In this document: piece by piece, positions 62,520-64,000 of the stretch
Layout of the letters: every line of letters starts with the position of its first letter
Numbering within the stretch: position 1 is the first letter of the stretch
Assembly (NCBI GenBank): GCA_015485155.1
Contig: WFUF01000005.1
Span: forward strand, 62,001-126,000
DNA: 64,000 nt
Source of the DNA: Robiginitomaculum sp.
GTDB lineage: Bacteria > Pseudomonadota > Alphaproteobacteria > Caulobacterales > Maricaulaceae
Direction of reading: 5' to 3'
Notes under the pieces: model-generated
The model's database searches: none
The model's input: the letters and a program-made list of their open reading frames with translations, nothing else
Told to the model about the DNA's origin: nothing
Position numbers and translations under genes: made by a program

Positions 62520-63454
62520 TGCAAACCCGTAAAGATAAATACAAACAAGTAGCATATTATCCCGGTTGCGCTCTGGAAGGCACGGCACAGCCGTATAACA
62601 CCTCGACCAAGGCAATAGCGAAAGAGCTGCAGCTTGAGTTAAAGGAAATTGACAACTGGAATTGCTGCGGGGCAATGGAGGTTAAAAACATTGACCCGGA
62701 AATTCAGACCTATCTTTCTTCGCGGGTATTATCTCTGGCCAAAAATGAAACCAAACAAGACGTGGTTATGGCTCCTTGCAATGGCTGTTATCACAACCTT
62801 AAAAAGGCTGAGTACGATCTTGAGCACAAACAAAAATCCCGCGATGTGGTAGAAAAAATATCAAAAAAGGCCGAACATCCGGTTTATGAAGCCGGAGAGG
62901 TTGAAACCATTCACGCTTTAGACTGGATTAAATTTGGCATTGGCGAAGATGAACTACGGCAAAAAATCAAGGGCGGCTTAAAAGGGCTTAAAATTGCCAA
63001 TTACTATGGCTGCATGTACACCCGGCCTCGTCATATTTTCCCCGAAAAAGATCAAGGCGGCGATAGCGAAAGCACATCAAAGCCTCATTATATGGATGAT
63101 TTGCTGGAAGTTGCTGGCGCGGTGAATGTGGAATTCGCCATGAAAACCGCCTGTTGTGGCGGCGCGCACACCCTCTCAGACAGCGACATGTCAACAAAAT
63201 TGGTGCTAAACATATTGCAGGCTGCCGAAGCTGCCGGAGCCGAAGTTATCGCCACTGAATGCCCAACTTGCCATTCAGGACTTGAAATGCATCAAATCCG
63301 GGCTTTGAAAAAGCTCTCAAAACAAACCAATGTAAAAGTGATCTATTTCACCCAATTGCTTGGACTGGCCATGGGGCTGGGCCCTCGTGAAGTGGGGCTG
63401 CATGAAAATGTTTCTGAATCAGTGAACCTTATGTTTGACAAAGGCATTGTATGA
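62519..63454 (+). CDS. shdrB2: Sulfur-oxidising heterodisulfide reductase subunit sHdrB2
   Basis: The 311-residue HdrB-like subunit has two complete CCG motifs: C17, C49-C50, C87-x2-C90, and C165, C212-C213, C248-x2-C251. These bind noncubane [4Fe-4S] centres and are the likely site where LbpA-bound sulfur is handled. In contrast to sHdrB1, both motifs are canonical. A GTG at 62516 is in frame; the ATG at 62519, overlapping the shdrC2 stop and following GGAGG, is preferred. The stop overlaps the next gene by four bases. Confidence 0.93.
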   Translation: MQTRKDKYKQVAYYPGCALEGTAQPYNTSTKAIAKELQLELKEIDNWNCCGAMEVKNIDPEIQTYLSSRVLSLAKNETKQDVVMAPCNGCYHNLKKAEYDLEHKQKSRDVVEKISKKAEHPVYEAGEVETIHALDWIKFGIGEDELRQKIKGGLKGLKIANYYGCMYTRPRHIFPEKDQGGDSESTSKPHYMDDLLEVAGAVNVEFAMKTACCGGAHTLSDSDMSTKLVLNILQAAEAAGAEVIATECPTCHSGLEMHQIRALKKLSKQTNVKVIYFTQLLGLAMGLGPREVGLHENVSESVNLMFDKGIV

Positions 63455-63867
63455 GAGACCTTACCCAGTTAGAAACCGCGCTGGAGCAGGAGTTAAACCC
63501 TGACAACCCCGTGCAGGCAGCGACATTTTTACTGCATGTGGGTGAAGAGGTTATGGAAAACTGGCTATTGGCCCGGCAAAAAAACCCAACCGATACTCTG
63601 CGCGAGGGATTTCGGATCTTGGCCCTGCACCGTCAAGGTGCCAAAGGTGATCCCAGCTTTAATGCTTGCCGTGAAACTGCTCGTGAACTGGTCTATCATT
63701 ATAATTTAATCAGACTTGATCCTGAGCATAATGAAACAGCAAGGCGCCTGTCCATGATGCAGTTGCTGGCCCGGCATCTGGTATTTTTCATCGGCGGCAA
63801 ATTACAAGAAGCCGGTCTTGGAGAGTTTTGTTGCGCTTCTAGACCATCTCGCTTAAAATCAAACTGA
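63451..63867 (+). CDS. Conserved-looking small protein between shdrB2 and lbpA
   Basis: The 138-residue, mainly helical protein (MRDLTQLETALEQELN at the start; RRLSMMQLLARHLVFFIGGK near residue 95) occupies the slot between shdrB2 and lbpA where other sHdr clusters also have a small hypothetical gene, named sHdrI in some descriptions. It has no cofactor motif. It overlaps shdrB2 by four bases and lies 23 bases before lbpA, so it is certainly part of the operon. The tail has GEFCCASRPSR with a cysteine pair. Its function is unknown. Confidence 0.7.
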   Translation: MRDLTQLETALEQELNPDNPVQAATFLLHVGEEVMENWLLARQKNPTDTLREGFRILALHRQGAKGDPSFNACRETARELVYHYNLIRLDPEHNETARRLSMMQLLARHLVFFIGGKLQEAGLGEFCCASRPSRLKSN

Positions 63868-63890
63868 ATCATCAATTTAAGGAACAGAAA

Positions 63891-64000
63891 ATGGCTGATG
63901 TTCGTGGTTGTCACCTTCCGGAAGACTTACTTTATGATGTGGGAAATCATATCTGGGTTAAGGAAATTGAAGATGGTAAAATACGTTTGGGAATGACCTC
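63891..64000 (+). CDS. lbpA: Lipoate-binding protein LbpA (cut by window edge)
   Basis: The visible 36 codons begin MADVRGCHLPEDLLYDVG and continue NHIWVKEIEDGKIRLGMT, the start of a GcvH-like fold. In sHdr organisms LbpA carries lipoate and shuttles sulfur intermediates to the sHdr complex; it is distinct from the glycine-cleavage H protein. The YDVxNHxWV pattern and the place at the end of the shdr operon support LbpA rather than GcvH. AAGGA lies before the ATG. The lipoyl-lysine region is beyond the window. Confidence 0.9.
   Translation, partial: MADVRGCHLPEDLLYDVGNHIWVKEIEDGKIRLGMT

Overview
The window is a piece of an alphaproteobacterial chromosome. The evidence is the gene order pyrB-pyrC-like-plsY-dprA-topA-rnr-nudix, the block purN-purM-DUF2066-hdaA-ppx, the sequence character of the housekeeping proteins, and a sulfur-oxidation locus of the kind known from Hyphomicrobium. 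Order and genus cannot be fixed from the sequence alone. GC content looks close to 50 percent, and intergenic regions are AT-richer. Both ends cut genes: rplM at the left and lbpA at the right.

Positions 1-32 kb are mostly core metabolism and information processing: rplM (partial), a two-gene RND efflux pump, mtnA, a secreted alpha-carbonic anhydrase, tRNA-Asn, pyk, a TPR protein, formate-tetrahydrofolate ligase, pyrB with a catalytically dead dihydroorotase partner, plsY, dprA, topA, rnr, a Nudix hydrolase, ppx, hdaA, a DUF2066 protein, purM-purN, a TonB-dependent receptor, an ammonium transporter and tRNA-Glu. Positions 32-38 kb (minus strand) carry recJ, an AlaC-like aminotransferase, a small lipoprotein and a hybrid histidine kinase.

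Positions 38-64 kb are a sulfur-oxidation island. On the minus strand lie an SLC13-type anion permease, a tandem Usp protein, soeA-soeB-soeC (membrane-bound cytoplasmic sulfite dehydrogenase) and a Sel1-repeat protein, preceded by a FadL-type outer-membrane protein, tusA and dsrE2. On the plus strand from 51.9 kb run lipS1-lipT-lipS2-slpl (assembly of lipoate on LbpA), an amidotransferase-like protein without its nucleophile, a dsrE3C-like sulfurtransferase, shdrC1-B1-A-H-C2-B2, a small conserved-looking gene and lbpA. From knowledge of the families, sulfane sulfur would pass through TusA and DsrE proteins to the sHdr-LbpA complex, which releases sulfite, and SoeABC would oxidise sulfite to sulfate. 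FadL and SLC13 could serve sulfur uptake and sulfate or sulfite export; that part is inference.

The least described items are a palindrome ATTAG-N6-CTAAT placed in the promoter of dsrE3C-shdr and again in front of the RND pump, with related half-sites before soeA, lipS1 and dsrE2; a six-codon leader ORF plus hairpins before dsrE3C; the pseudo-amidotransferase in the lipoate/sHdr locus; and a family of five interspersed intergenic repeat arrays with a common head and 25-45 bp hairpin-forming units.
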